Positions 50,332 to 59,606 are shown, numbered from the stretch's first letter. The stretch: 64,000 nt of DNA from Streptomyces sp. NBC_00259 (GCF_036181745.1 NZ_CP108080.1:6699501-6763500); one strand, 5' to 3'. Notes: a model not told the origin generated them from the letters alone. Numbers and translations: made by a program.

Positions 50332-50486
50332 GTTCCCCTTCCCCGATCCGCTCGCGCGGCCTTCCCCGGGTCCGTTCACACAGTCTTCTTCCCGGCGTTG
50401 CCGATGTGGCGGGGTGTGACATGTGACGCGCGCATAGCGTCCCGGTCGTCACGAGGGACCAGGACGGGAACAAGGGGTGGGGAAGC

Positions 50487-52415
50487 ATGTCCAGTCAGCT
50501 CCAGGGGCCGGACCGGGACGTTCCGGCGACGGACGGCACACGCGGGACCAGCCGGAGGACCGTGCTCCGGGCGGCCGGTGTCGCGGGAGCGGCGACCGCC
50601 GCCGCCGGGCTCACCGGCACGGCCGCGGCCGCGGCGCCCGCCGCGGGGCCCGCGTCTGCTCCCGCGGCGACGTCCGACAACGTTGCCGGATGGCGGACCG
50701 ACCCCGACAGCCCCCGGTTCACGCTCGCCGTCATGCCCGACACCCAGTACCTCTTCGACGGTGCGAGCATCCACAAGGAGCCCGTCGAGGCGGCGCTGCG
50801 CCACGTACTGGACCACGCCCGCGACGAGAACATCGTGTTCCTGTCCCATCTGGGCGACCTCACCGAGAACGGCCGGGCGGAGGAACTCGCCCCGCTCGGC
50901 GAGGCGTTCCGGATCCTGGACCGGCGCGGCGCCGGCTACAGCGTCCTCGCCGGGAACCACGACATCGACTCCCGGACCGACGACCAGCGCGGCCGCACCC
51001 CCTACCTCGACGCCTTCGGACCGCAGCGGCTGCGCGGGCTGCGCACCTTCGGCGGCGCCTCGCCGGACGGCTACAACACGTACCACCGCTTCCGTGCCGC
51101 GGGCCGCACCTGGCTCGTGCTGGCGCTGGACTGGCGGCCGTCAGCCGCCGGGATCGCCTGGGCGAAGAACGTCATCGCCCAGCACCCGAGGACACCCGTC
51201 GTCCTCACGACCCATGAGCTCGTGTACGCCGACACCGCCGGCGAGGAGGCACGGCTCTCCGGCTTCGGGCAGCACCTGTGGGACGAGCTCATCGAGAGCC
51301 ACGACCAGATCTTCCTCGCCCTGGGCGGACACTTCTGGCCGGCCGCCCGCACCGTCCGGACGAACGCCGCCGGCAACGACGTCCATCTGCACGTCACCAA
51401 CTACCAGGACCGCTACTTCGGCGGCAGCGCGATGATCCGCCTCTACCGCTTCGACCTGTCCCGGAAAACCATCGACGTCTCCACGTTCTCCCCCTGGCTC
51501 CTCGCCAAGGAGAAGTCCGGCCGGCTCAACGCCCTGGAGCGGCGCGAGCTCGAACTCACCGACGCCGACAACTCCTTCTCCGTACCCGTCGACTTCGAGA
51601 AGCGCTTCGCCGGCTTCGCACCCCTCACCCCGCGCCGCCCCCGCCCCGCCGAGCGCATGCTGCTCCCCGGCACCGTCGCGTACTGGCGCTTCGACAGCGG
51701 CCGGCCCGACGGCTCCGCCGCGGACGAGGACCTCCGCGTCCGCGACCTCTCCGGCCACGGCAACGACCTGATCCGCACCGCCGTCCCCGGCAGCCCCGCC
51801 GACGCCCTGCGCTGGTCCGGCCGGCACCACCCCGACCAGCCCGGCCACGGCAGCCTCTTCCTCGACGGCTCGAAGCCCCCGCTGCGCGGCGCCTGTCTGC
51901 GCACCGTGCCGGGCGCGCCCCTCGACACCCAGACATTCCGGTCCGGTTGCACCATCGAGGCGTTCTTCATGCTGCCCGACGACTGGACGAGCTCCCGCAA
52001 CGCCTGGTCGGCGCTGCTCAGCCGCCAGGGCACCCTCGGCGCGGCCGGGAAGACCGGCGACCCCGAGGAGCCCGTGGTCACCCTCTCCCTCTCCGACGGG
52101 CACGCCCTCCAGTGGGCCGCCGCGCCCCTCGACCAGAAGGGACTCGTCACGAACTGGAGCCATGAACTCCCGCTCGGCACCTGGTGGCACGCCGCCGTCG
52201 TCAACGACGGCCGCCGCACCACGATGTACGTCGACGGCTGCCCGGTCGCCCGCAACCCCGCCACCTCCACCCAGGGCCTGACCACCCTCGGACTGTCCTG
52301 GCTGCTCGGCGGCTACGAGTACGGCGGCAGGCTCGACCAGCTCTTCCGCGGCTGGATCGGCGACGTCCGCATCACCGGGCGCGCCCTGCCCACCGGCGCG
52401 TTCATGAACGCCTAG
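50487..52415 (+). CDS. Tat-exported metallophosphoesterase with LamG-like tail
   Basis: 642 residues. The Tat signal SRRTVLRAAGVAGAATAAAGLTG has the twin Arg. The calcineurin-type domain (70-360) shows MPDTQYLF, SHLGDLTENG, LAGNHDID, TTHELVY and LGGHFWPA. The C-terminal 230 residues (VAYWRFDSGRPDG, GNDLIRT, WWHAAVVNDGRRTTMYVDGCPV, WIGDVRITGRAL) are a concanavalin/LamG-like carbohydrate-binding domain. It is probably a secreted phosphatase targeting an envelope or plant-derived polymer. GGGGAAGC precedes the ATG. Confidence 0.88.
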   Translation: MSSQLQGPDRDVPATDGTRGTSRRTVLRAAGVAGAATAAAGLTGTAAAAAPAAGPASAPAATSDNVAGWRTDPDSPRFTLAVMPDTQYLFDGASIHKEPVEAALRHVLDHARDENIVFLSHLGDLTENGRAEELAPLGEAFRILDRRGAGYSVLAGNHDIDSRTDDQRGRTPYLDAFGPQRLRGLRTFGGASPDGYNTYHRFRAAGRTWLVLALDWRPSAAGIAWAKNVIAQHPRTPVVLTTHELVYADTAGEEARLSGFGQHLWDELIESHDQIFLALGGHFWPAARTVRTNAAGNDVHLHVTNYQDRYFGGSAMIRLYRFDLSRKTIDVSTFSPWLLAKEKSGRLNALERRELELTDADNSFSVPVDFEKRFAGFAPLTPRRPRPAERMLLPGTVAYWRFDSGRPDGSAADEDLRVRDLSGHGNDLIRTAVPGSPADALRWSGRHHPDQPGHGSLFLDGSKPPLRGACLRTVPGAPLDTQTFRSGCTIEAFFMLPDDWTSSRNAWSALLSRQGTLGAAGKTGDPEEPVVTLSLSDGHALQWAAAPLDQKGLVTNWSHELPLGTWWHAAVVNDGRRTTMYVDGCPVARNPATSTQGLTTLGLSWLLGGYEYGGRLDQLFRGWIGDVRITGRALPTGAFMNA

Positions 52416-52449
52416 ACGCACCGGTCCGCAGCGTCGTCGACGCGGGTAA

Positions 52450-52491
52450 GGACCCGGCCGGCGCAGGGGGCGCTCCCCGCCGGCCGGGTCC
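52450..52491. terminator. perfect 14-base inverted repeat, bidirectional terminator
   Basis: Arms 52450-52463 and 52478-52491 (GGACCCGGCCGGCG) with a 14-base loop, between the convergent metallophosphoesterase and fdhD stops. Confidence 0.75.
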
Positions 52492-52492
52492 G

Positions 52493-53332
52493 TCACACCC
52501 CCGAGCGAAGGGCGAGACGTTCCTCACCCGCGTACACGTTCATGTCCGGGCCGCGCAGAAAGCCGACCAGCGTCAGCCCGGTCTCGGCCGCCAGGTCGAC
52601 GGCCAGGGACGAGGGCGCGGAGACGGCCGCGAGCACCGGGATCCCCGCCATCACCGCCTTCTGCGCCAGTTCGAACGACGCACGGCCCGACACCAGCAGG
52701 ATCGCCCGGGACAGCGGCAGCAGATCCTCGCGCAGTGCCCTGCCGACGAGCTTGTCGACGGCGTTGTGCCGGCCGACGTCCTCACGGACGTCGAGCAGTT
52801 CGCCGTCCTCCGAGAACAGCGCCGCCGCGTGCAGCCCGCCGGTCCGGTCGAAGACCCGCTGCGCGGCCCGGAGCCGGTCGGGGAGGCCGGACAGCAGCGC
52901 GGGCTCGACCCGGACCGGCGGAGTGTCGGCGATGGGGAAGCGGGTCGTGGTGCGTACCGCGTCGAGGCTGGCCTTGCCGCACAGGCCGCACGACGACGTC
53001 GTGTACACATGGCGTTCCAGGGTGATGTCCGGTACCGGAACACCCGGCGCGAGCTGCACGTCGACCACGTTGTACGTGTTCGTACCGTCGTCCTTGGCGC
53101 CCGCGCAGTACACGATCGACCGCACCTCGGCCGCAGAGCCGATCACGCCCTCGCTGACGAGGAACCCGGCCGCGAGTGCGAAGTCGTCGCCGGGCGTGCG
53201 CATGGTGATCGCCAGCGGCCGGCCGTTCAGCCGGATCTCCAGCGGCTCCTCGGCGACGAGTGTGTCCGGCCGGGCCGTCACCGCACCGTTCCTGATCCGG
53301 ATGGTGCGGCGGCGCTCGGTGACCCGTCCCAT
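52493..53332 (-). CDS. fdhD: formate dehydrogenase accessory sulfurtransferase FdhD
   Basis: 279 residues. FdhD passes sulfur to the bis-MGD cofactor of formate dehydrogenases. The catalytic loop SSCGLCGKAS is present, as are DDFALAAGFLVSEGVI and REDVGRHNAVDKLVG. It is the last gene of the fdh operon, 5 bases after the iron-sulfur subunit stop, and ends 2 bases from the shared terminator. Confidence 0.95.
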   Translation of the reverse strand: MGRVTERRRTIRIRNGAVTARPDTLVAEEPLEIRLNGRPLAITMRTPGDDFALAAGFLVSEGVIGSAAEVRSIVYCAGAKDDGTNTYNVVDVQLAPGVPVPDITLERHVYTTSSCGLCGKASLDAVRTTTRFPIADTPPVRVEPALLSGLPDRLRAAQRVFDRTGGLHAAALFSEDGELLDVREDVGRHNAVDKLVGRALREDLLPLSRAILLVSGRASFELAQKAVMAGIPVLAAVSAPSSLAVDLAAETGLTLVGFLRGPDMNVYAGEERLALRSGV

Positions 53333-53337
53333 GATGA

Positions 53338-54198
53338 TCAGTCCCGATTCTGTACGTGGGCGAAGCCGAAGCGGCCCTTGATGCAGAGGTTGCCGTGGGT
53401 CACCGGGTTGTCGTGCGGCGAGGTGACCTTGACGATGTCATTGTCCTGCACGTGCAGGGTCACATTGCACCCCACACCGCAGTAGGCGCACACCGTCGTC
53501 GTCTCCGTCTGCGCCGACTCGTCCCAGGTACCCGCCGCACGCATGTCGAACTCGGACTTGAACGACAGCGCGCCGGTCGGGCACACCTCGATGCAGTTGC
53601 CGCAGTACACACACGCGGAGTCGGTGAGCGGGGCCGCGTGCTCGGTGGAGATCCGGGCGTCGAAGCCGCGGCCCGCGACGGCGATCGCGAAGGTGTTCTG
53701 CCACTGCTCGCCACAGGCGTCGACGCACTTGTAGCAGAGGATGCACTTGCCGTAGTCGCGCACGTACAGCTCGTTGTCGACCTTCGGGTCCTCCTCGACC
53801 CGGGCCGCGTCCGGGCCGAACCGGCCGGGCTCGGCCCCGTACTCCTCGATCCATCCGGCGACGCCGGGCGTCGTCGACATGTCGACCGAGGAGGCGAGCA
53901 GTTCCAGGACGACCTTGCGGCTGTGCCGGGTGCGCTCGCTGTCCGTGCGCACGCTCATGCCGGGCTCGGCACGGCGGGAGCAGGCAGGGGCGAGCGTCCG
54001 CGCGCCCTCGACCTCGACGACACACACCCGGCAGGCGTTCTTCGGCGTGAGCGTGTCGCCCTGGCACAGCGTCGGCACGTCCTTGCCCTCGGCCCGGCAG
54101 GCGTCGAGGATGGTGGACCCCTCCGGGGCCCTGACGGTCTCGCCGTCCAGGGTGAACTCGACGAGACGGCGCGGCAGTCCCAGCGGTACGGCGGTCAT
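53338..54198 (-). CDS. FDH iron-sulfur subunit carrying the displaced Fe4S4 domain of the catalytic subunit
   Basis: 286 residues from ATG 54198 (4-base overlap with the NuoEF gene). In order: a plant-type 2Fe-2S domain (C45, C56, C59, C73), a His-Cys-type linker, two 4Fe-4S ferredoxin clusters (C152/155/158/162 and C196/199/202/206), then C237-x2-C240-x3-C244 and C272 in GNLCIKG, i.e. the Fe4S4 domain that normally opens a formate dehydrogenase catalytic subunit, including the electron-relay Lys274. It stops 14 residues later. The remaining catalytic part is encoded two genes away (see 56010-57941). Confidence 0.88.
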   Translation of the reverse strand: MTAVPLGLPRRLVEFTLDGETVRAPEGSTILDACRAEGKDVPTLCQGDTLTPKNACRVCVVEVEGARTLAPACSRRAEPGMSVRTDSERTRHSRKVVLELLASSVDMSTTPGVAGWIEEYGAEPGRFGPDAARVEEDPKVDNELYVRDYGKCILCYKCVDACGEQWQNTFAIAVAGRGFDARISTEHAAPLTDSACVYCGNCIEVCPTGALSFKSEFDMRAAGTWDESAQTETTTVCAYCGVGCNVTLHVQDNDIVKVTSPHDNPVTHGNLCIKGRFGFAHVQNRD

Positions 54199-56003
54199 GC
54201 GTACGCCCCCAGACGGTCGATGGCGGACTCCACGGCGTTCCACGCGGTCTGCCCGAGACCGCAGATCGAGGCGTCCCGCATGGCACGGCCCACCTCCCGG
54301 AGCAGGGCGATGTCGTCGACGGCCGCCGCGCCCGTGCGGTCGGCGATCCGGCGCAGCGCCTCCTCCTGCCGGACGGTGCCCACCCGGCAGGGCACGCACT
54401 GCCCGCACGACTCGTCGCGGAAGAACTCCGCGATGCGCAGCAGGATCCGGGGAAGCTCGACCCGGTCGTCCAGGACGAGGACGACACCCGAGCCGAGGGT
54501 CGTGCCGGCCGCCCGGGTCCCCTCGAAGGTGAGGGGGATGTCCATCTCGTCGGGCCGTACGAAACCGCCGGCCGCGCCGCCGAGCAGCACGGCCCGCATC
54601 CGCTCCGGCTTCCCGGCGAGTTCGAGGAGGTCGCCGAGGGTGGCGCCGAACGGCAGCTCGTACACGCCGGGCCGCGACACGCTGCCCGAGACACAGAACA
54701 GTTTCGTCTCGGCGGCGGCGAAGGCCTCCGCCCCCCGGGTGAGGACCGGCAGGACGTTGACGAGCGTCTCGACGTTGTTCGCCGCGGTGGGCTTGCCGAA
54801 CAGGCCCTTCTCCACCGGGAACGGGGGCTTGGAGCGCGGCTCGCCCCGGTACCCCTCGATCGAGTTGAACAGCGCGGTCTCCTCACCGCAGATGTACGCG
54901 CCCGCGCCGCGCCGGATCTCGATGTCGAAGGCGTAGCCCTGTCCGAGGACGTCGTCGCCGAGCAGGCCCCGGGCGCGAGCCTGGGTGAGGGCGTTCTCCA
55001 GCAGGCCGAGAGCCCGCGGATACTCGCCGCGCAGATACAGATAGCCCCGGTGCGCGCCCACCGCGTAGCCCGCGACGGTCATCGCCTCGACGACGGCGTA
55101 CGGGTCGCCCTCCATGACCACGCGGTCCTTGAACGTGCCGGGTTCGGACTCGTCGGCGTTGCACACGAGATAGTGCGGGCCGTCGGGCTGGGAGGCGGTC
55201 GCCTGCCACTTGCGCCCGGTGGGAAACGCCGCCCCGCCCCGTCCGACCAGGCCCGACTCGGTCACCTCACGGATCACCGCGGCCGGCCCGAGCGCGAACG
55301 CCCGGCGCAGCGCCGTGTACCCGCCGTGCGCCCGGTAGTCGTCCAGGCTGTACGGGTCCACGGCCCCGACCCGGCGCAGCAGCACCAGCCCGTCCTGCCC
55401 GGCCTGCGGAACGGCGTCCGCGGCAACCGGCTCCGGGCCCGCGTCCGCGGGAGCGCGCGCCGCCTCCGCGACGGCCCCGGCGGCCGCGGGGGCGACGACG
55501 GCGGTCACCGGGGACTCGCCCGCGCGCACCACCAGTGCCGCCGGAGCCCGTTCGCACAACCCCAGGCAGGGGCTCCGCTCGAAGGACACCCCGGCCGCCT
55601 CCAGTCCCGCGCACACCCGGTCCGCGCCGCGGGCCGCGCACGCCAGGTCCGTACACGCGTGGACGACCGTCGTGGGGCGGGGCCGCAGGGAGAACATCGA
55701 GTAGAACGTCGCCACCCCGTAGGCCTCCGCCGGGGGCACCATGAGCCGGCGGCACAGATACGCCAGCGCCCCCTCGCTGATCCAGCCCACCCGGTCGTTC
55801 ACCGCGTGCAGCCCCGGCAGCAGCAGATCGCGCCGCTCCCGCGCCGCGTGGCCGCCGCGCGCCCATCGCAGGTCCTTCTCGCTGCGGCCGGAGCCGTCGC
55901 TGCCGGGGCCCGCGTCCCACGCCGAGACGGGCGGCCCGAGCAGCGTGTCCACCGCGGCCCGTTCCTCGTCGGTCGGCCTGCTGTCGCCGAAGTGCAGATC
56001 CAC
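54195..56003 (-). CDS. NuoE-NuoF fusion, NAD-linked FDH diaphorase subunit
   Basis: 602 residues. The N-terminal 190 are a NuoE-like 2Fe-2S thioredoxin domain (VATFYSMFSLRP, HACTDLACAA, SPCLGLCERAP). The rest is NuoF/HoxF: GRGGAAFPTGRKW (FMN/NADH loop), CNADESEPGTFKDR, GAYICGEETAL and the 4Fe-4S ligands SCGQCVPCRVGT plus a distal Cys in ASICGLGQ. It passes electrons from formate to NAD. GTG 56003 follows the catalytic gene by 6 bases and the gene overlaps the next by 4. Confidence 0.9.
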   Translation of the reverse strand: MDLHFGDSRPTDEERAAVDTLLGPPVSAWDAGPGSDGSGRSEKDLRWARGGHAARERRDLLLPGLHAVNDRVGWISEGALAYLCRRLMVPPAEAYGVATFYSMFSLRPRPTTVVHACTDLACAARGADRVCAGLEAAGVSFERSPCLGLCERAPAALVVRAGESPVTAVVAPAAAGAVAEAARAPADAGPEPVAADAVPQAGQDGLVLLRRVGAVDPYSLDDYRAHGGYTALRRAFALGPAAVIREVTESGLVGRGGAAFPTGRKWQATASQPDGPHYLVCNADESEPGTFKDRVVMEGDPYAVVEAMTVAGYAVGAHRGYLYLRGEYPRALGLLENALTQARARGLLGDDVLGQGYAFDIEIRRGAGAYICGEETALFNSIEGYRGEPRSKPPFPVEKGLFGKPTAANNVETLVNVLPVLTRGAEAFAAAETKLFCVSGSVSRPGVYELPFGATLGDLLELAGKPERMRAVLLGGAAGGFVRPDEMDIPLTFEGTRAAGTTLGSGVVLVLDDRVELPRILLRIAEFFRDESCGQCVPCRVGTVRQEEALRRIADRTGAAAVDDIALLREVGRAMRDASICGLGQTAWNAVESAIDRLGAYA

Positions 56004-56009
56004 GGTGCC

Positions 56010-57941
56010 TCAGCTCCCCACCCGCAGCTTCTCGATCCGTATCGCCGAGGCCTTGAACTCGGCCGTGCCCGCGATCGGGCAGTTCGCCTCGATCGTCAGC
56101 TGGTTGGTGTCGACCTCGTCGGGAAAGTGCATCGTCATGAAGGCGAGCCCGGGCCGCAGCGCGGTGTCCACCCACACCGGTGCCACCACCGAACCGCGCC
56201 GCGAGGTCACCTTGACCCGCTCGCCGACGACGACGCCGTAGCGCTCCGCGTCCTCCGGGCACAGCTCCACGTACTCGCCGCGCCGCAGCGGTGAGGCGAA
56301 ACTCCCGCTCTGCACCCCGGTGTTGTACGAGTCGAGCCGGCGTCCCGTCGTCAGCCGGATCGGATAGCGCTCATCGGTCAGATCCACCGGCGGATCGTGC
56401 TCGACGAGCCCGAACGGCGCGCGCCGGCCCCGAGCGGCCGGGTCCGCCTCCCACAGCCGTCCGTGCAGGAAGCTCGACGGCAGCCGTTCGAGGTCGGGGC
56501 AGGGCCACTGCAGGCCCTGGTGTTCCTCCAGCCGTTCGTAGGTCATCCCGAAGTGGTCGGGGGACAGGGCCCGCAGTTCGTTCCACACGGCCTCGGCGCC
56601 GGCGAACTTCCAGTCGTGACCGAGCCGATGTGCCATGTCACACAGGATGTCGATGTCCTCGCGTGCCTCGCCCGGAGCAGTCACCGCCGCCCGCACCCGC
56701 TGGACACGCCGTTCGCTGTTGGTGGTGGTCCCGTCGGTCTCCGCCCAGGCGGCGGTCGCCGGCAGCACCACGTCCGCCATCTCCGCCGTCCTGGTCAGGA
56801 AGATGTCCTGGACGACGAGATGGTCGAGGGCGGCGAGGCGGCGGATCGCCTGTTCGCTGTCGGCCTCGGACTGGGCCGGGTTCTCGCCGATGCAGTAGAC
56901 CGCCCGCAGCCCGCCCTCCTCCATCGCCTCGAACATGTCGGTGAGTGTCAATCCGTACCGTGGCTGGATGGCCGTGTCCCAGGCGGTCTCGAACTTCGCC
57001 CGGTGGGCCGGGTCGAGGATGTCCTGGAAGCCGGGCAGCCGGTTGGGGATCGCACCCATGTCACCGCCGCCCTGCACGTTGTTCTGCCCGCGCAGCGGCT
57101 GCACCCCGGAGCCGTAGCGGCCCACGTGCCCGGTGAGCAGGGCCAGGTTGATGAGCGCGCGGACGTTGTCGGTGCCGTTGTGGTGCTCGGTGATGCCCAG
57201 GGTCCAGCACAGCTGGGCCCGTTCGGCCCGGGCGTAGGCGTGGGCCAGTTCCCGGATCGCCGCGGCGGGGACCCCGGTGACTTTCTGGGCCGCGGTCAGG
57301 GTCCAGGGCTGGACCAGTGCCGCGTACTCCTCGAACCCGGTCGTGGCGCGCTCCACGAAGGCCCGGTTGACCAGCTCCGCGTGGATGATCTCGCGGCCGA
57401 CGGCGTGCGCGAGCGGGATGTCCGTGCCGACGTCGAGGCCCAGCCAGCTCTCGGCCCAGGCGGCGGTGGAGGTGCGGCGCGGATCGACCGCGTACATCCG
57501 CGCCCCGTTGTGTATCCCGCGCAGCACGTGCTGGAAGAAGATCGGGTGCGCGAAGCGGGCGTTGGAGCCCCACATCACGATGACGTCGGTGTGTTCCACC
57601 TCCGCGTAGGAGGAGGTGCCGCCGCCGGAGCCGAAGGCGGCGGAGAGTCCGGCGACGCTCGGGGCGTGGCAGGTCCGGTTGCAGGAGTCGACGTTGTTGG
57701 TGCCCATCACCACGCGGGTGAACTTCTGCGCCACGTAGTTCATCTCGTTGGTGGCGCGTGCGCAGGAGAGCATGGCGAAGGAGTCGGGACCGTGCTCCTG
57801 GCGGGTCCGGCGGAAGCCGTCCGCCGCCCGGTCCAGTGCCTCCTCCCAACTCGCCCTGCGCAGCGGGCCGTTCTTCGTGTCACGGACGAGCGGATGGGTG
57901 AGCCGGGTGTAGTTCTGTTTCGTTCGCTCTCGCTTCTTCAC
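56010..57941 (-). CDS. formate dehydrogenase catalytic subunit lacking its N-terminal Fe4S4 domain
   Basis: 643 residues from GTG 57941 (GAGGAG six bases upstream; GTGA overlap with the previous gene). It starts where a normal catalytic subunit continues after its Fe4S4 domain (YTRLTHPLVRDTKNGPLRRASWEEALD). The active-site Cys91-His92 in VDSCNRTCHAPSVAGL aligns with the Sec/Cys of FdhF. PLRGQNNVQGGGDMG and the C-terminal dinucleotide-binding domain (RLTTGRRLDSYNTGVQSGSF) are present. There is no C-x2-C-x3-C cluster motif at the N-terminus; that motif is at the end of the 53338-54198 protein. Confidence 0.88.
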   Translation of the reverse strand: MKKRERTKQNYTRLTHPLVRDTKNGPLRRASWEEALDRAADGFRRTRQEHGPDSFAMLSCARATNEMNYVAQKFTRVVMGTNNVDSCNRTCHAPSVAGLSAAFGSGGGTSSYAEVEHTDVIVMWGSNARFAHPIFFQHVLRGIHNGARMYAVDPRRTSTAAWAESWLGLDVGTDIPLAHAVGREIIHAELVNRAFVERATTGFEEYAALVQPWTLTAAQKVTGVPAAAIRELAHAYARAERAQLCWTLGITEHHNGTDNVRALINLALLTGHVGRYGSGVQPLRGQNNVQGGGDMGAIPNRLPGFQDILDPAHRAKFETAWDTAIQPRYGLTLTDMFEAMEEGGLRAVYCIGENPAQSEADSEQAIRRLAALDHLVVQDIFLTRTAEMADVVLPATAAWAETDGTTTNSERRVQRVRAAVTAPGEAREDIDILCDMAHRLGHDWKFAGAEAVWNELRALSPDHFGMTYERLEEHQGLQWPCPDLERLPSSFLHGRLWEADPAARGRRAPFGLVEHDPPVDLTDERYPIRLTTGRRLDSYNTGVQSGSFASPLRRGEYVELCPEDAERYGVVVGERVKVTSRRGSVVAPVWVDTALRPGLAFMTMHFPDEVDTNQLTIEANCPIAGTAEFKASAIRIEKLRVGS

Positions 57942-58909
57942 GCTGCGCTCCTCGTCGCCAGCAGGTCCGAGATGGCGGCCACCGTGCGCAGGGTGGGCAC
58001 CGGCACCGCGGTGATCCCGGCGAGTTCCACGACGGCGGCGAGCAGTACGTCGAGCTCCAGGGGTTTGCCCTTCTCCAGGTCCTGGAGCGTGGAGGTGCGG
58101 TGGTCGCCCACCCGCTCGGCGCCCGCGAGGCGCCGCTCGACGGAGATGGCGGGCCGGCAGCCGAGGGCCGCGGCGACCTGCAGCGTCTCGGTCATCATCT
58201 GTTCGATGACCTCGCGGGTGGTGCGGTGCCGGCACATCTCCCGCATCGTCGCCCGGGTGAGGGCGCTGATCGGGTTGAAGGAGATGTTGCCGAGCAGTTT
58301 GATCCAGATGTCGTTGCGCAGGTCCGGTTCCACCGGGCACTTCAGGCCGCCGGCCCGCATCGCCTCGCTGAACTCCCGGCAGCGCCCGGACAGGGAGCGG
58401 TCCGGCTCGCCGACCGAGAAGCGGGTGCCTTCGAGATGGCGGACAACCCCCGGGCCCGCCAGCTCGGTCGCCGCGTACACGACGCAGCCGACGGCCCGTT
58501 CGGGGGCGAGGACGGCGCTGACCGTCCCGCCCGGGTCGACGCTTTCGATGCGCTGTCCGTCGTAGGGGCCGCCGTGCCGGTGGAAGTACCACCAGGGGAT
58601 GCCGTTCTGGGCGGCGACGATCGTGGTGCCGTCCTTCAGCAGCGGCTCGATCAGCGGCCCGCACGCCGCGTACGAGTTGGCCTTCAGGCCCAGGAACACA
58701 TGGTCGACCGGGCCGATGTCGGCCGGCCGGTCCGTGGCGTGGACGCGCGCGGTGTGGTCGCCGCGCGGGCTGAGCACGCGGACGCCGTGCTGCTTCATGG
58801 CCGCCAGATGCGGGCCGCGGGCGATGAGATGGACGTCGGCTCCGGCGCGCGTCAGCGCGGCTCCGACGTAGGCGCCGATCGCACCGGCGCCGACGACTGC
58901 GACTTTCAC
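57938..58909 (-). CDS. ketopantoate reductase-like (2-dehydropantoate 2-reductase) protein
   Basis: 323 residues from GTG 58909 (GGAGAG six bases upstream). VKVAVVGAGAIGAYVGAAL is the NADPH-binding start, followed by LGLKANSYA, TTIVAAQNGIPWW, KLLGNISFNPISALTRATM and the catalytic Lys/Glu region. Leads the FDH operon (GTGA overlap). Related enzymes act on ketopantoate or other 2-keto acids; a role with formate metabolism is not obvious and may be substrate-specific. Confidence 0.82.
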   Translation of the reverse strand: MKVAVVGAGAIGAYVGAALTRAGADVHLIARGPHLAAMKQHGVRVLSPRGDHTARVHATDRPADIGPVDHVFLGLKANSYAACGPLIEPLLKDGTTIVAAQNGIPWWYFHRHGGPYDGQRIESVDPGGTVSAVLAPERAVGCVVYAATELAGPGVVRHLEGTRFSVGEPDRSLSGRCREFSEAMRAGGLKCPVEPDLRNDIWIKLLGNISFNPISALTRATMREMCRHRTTREVIEQMMTETLQVAAALGCRPAISVERRLAGAERVGDHRTSTLQDLEKGKPLELDVLLAAVVELAGITAVPVPTLRTVAAISDLLATRSAA

Positions 58910-59073
58910 GTGAGGCTCTCCGTTCGGTCGAGGGAACCGAGAAACGGGGCGACAGAGACAGGCTGAACGGTGTCGAACTGTGTCGACGATATATTGTCTA
59001 CAGTATGGATTTGCCGCCGACAAGGCGTGTGGCAGCGTGGAGAGGACAGCCCGTCGGACGACAGGAGCCAGTG
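58910..59073. promoter_or_regulatory. divergent promoter region of the FDH operon and the VOC gene
   Basis: 164 bases, with an AT-rich core at 58985-59010 (ATATATTGTCTACAGTAT). Repeated GTGTCGA elements lie at 58970-58985. The site at 58992-59004 is shared with the GntR gene promoter. Confidence 0.55.
58992..59004. promoter_or_regulatory. GntR operator candidate in the FDH promoter
   Basis: TATTGTCTACAGT; its reverse complement ACTGTAGACAATA matches ACTGTAGACGATA upstream of the GntR gene (60569-60581) at 12 of 13 positions. The core TGT-AG-ACA is a FadR-type half-site pair. Confidence 0.6.
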
Positions 59074-59430
59074 ATGGCCGGGGAGATCTCGTTCTTCGAA
59101 CTCGGGGTGGACGATCCCGTGAAGGCCCGTACCTTCTACGGGAACCTCTTCGGCTGGACCTTCGAGGAGGTGCCCACCGGAACCGGCTTCGCGATCACCA
59201 CACCCTCCGTCCCCGGCGGAGTCCACGGCGCCGACGCCGAGGCCACTCCGTACCTCTTCTTCAAGGTCGACGATCTTGAGGAAGCCCTGGAACGGATCGT
59301 CGAACTGGGCGGTACGGTCGAGGGCCCCGACACCGAGGGCGAGGAGAGCGTCGCGCGCTTCGGCCGCTTCCGCTTCTGCCGTGACGACCAGGGCTCGCCG
59401 TTCGGGGTGCACCAGCCCCCGGCGAGCTGA
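59074..59430 (+). CDS. VOC family protein
   Basis: 118 residues from ATG 59074, six bases after AGGAG. FFELGVDDPVKARTFYGNLFGWTFEEV, LFFKVDDLEEALERIVELGG and FCRDDQGSPFGVHQ mark a single VOC unit of the lactoylglutathione-lyase/hydroxylase type. It diverges from the FDH operon and its promoter overlaps the GntR site, so it may belong to the same regulon. Substrate unknown. Confidence 0.85.
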   Translation: MAGEISFFELGVDDPVKARTFYGNLFGWTFEEVPTGTGFAITTPSVPGGVHGADAEATPYLFFKVDDLEEALERIVELGGTVEGPDTEGEESVARFGRFRFCRDDQGSPFGVHQPPAS

Positions 59431-59606
59431 GCGGACCCTTCCGGGCAGGAGGCGCCGGCGCGATGATCGCCGCCTCCAGACCGAGGCGCTGACCGGAAGC
59501 TCCAAGACGAGAGGGTGAATCCTGTCGGTTCGGCCGCCCTGCTACCCACCGGTCGCTGACGAGACTGGACAGCTCCTGATCTCGACAGCAAGGGGGGTGC
59601 CCGGGC
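59431..59606. other. 176-base gap before the KAS III gene
   Basis: AT-richer than the surroundings around 59500-59590 and contains the likely promoter and AAGGGGGG ribosome binding site of the KAS III gene; no hairpin or coding sequence noticed. Confidence 0.4.
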
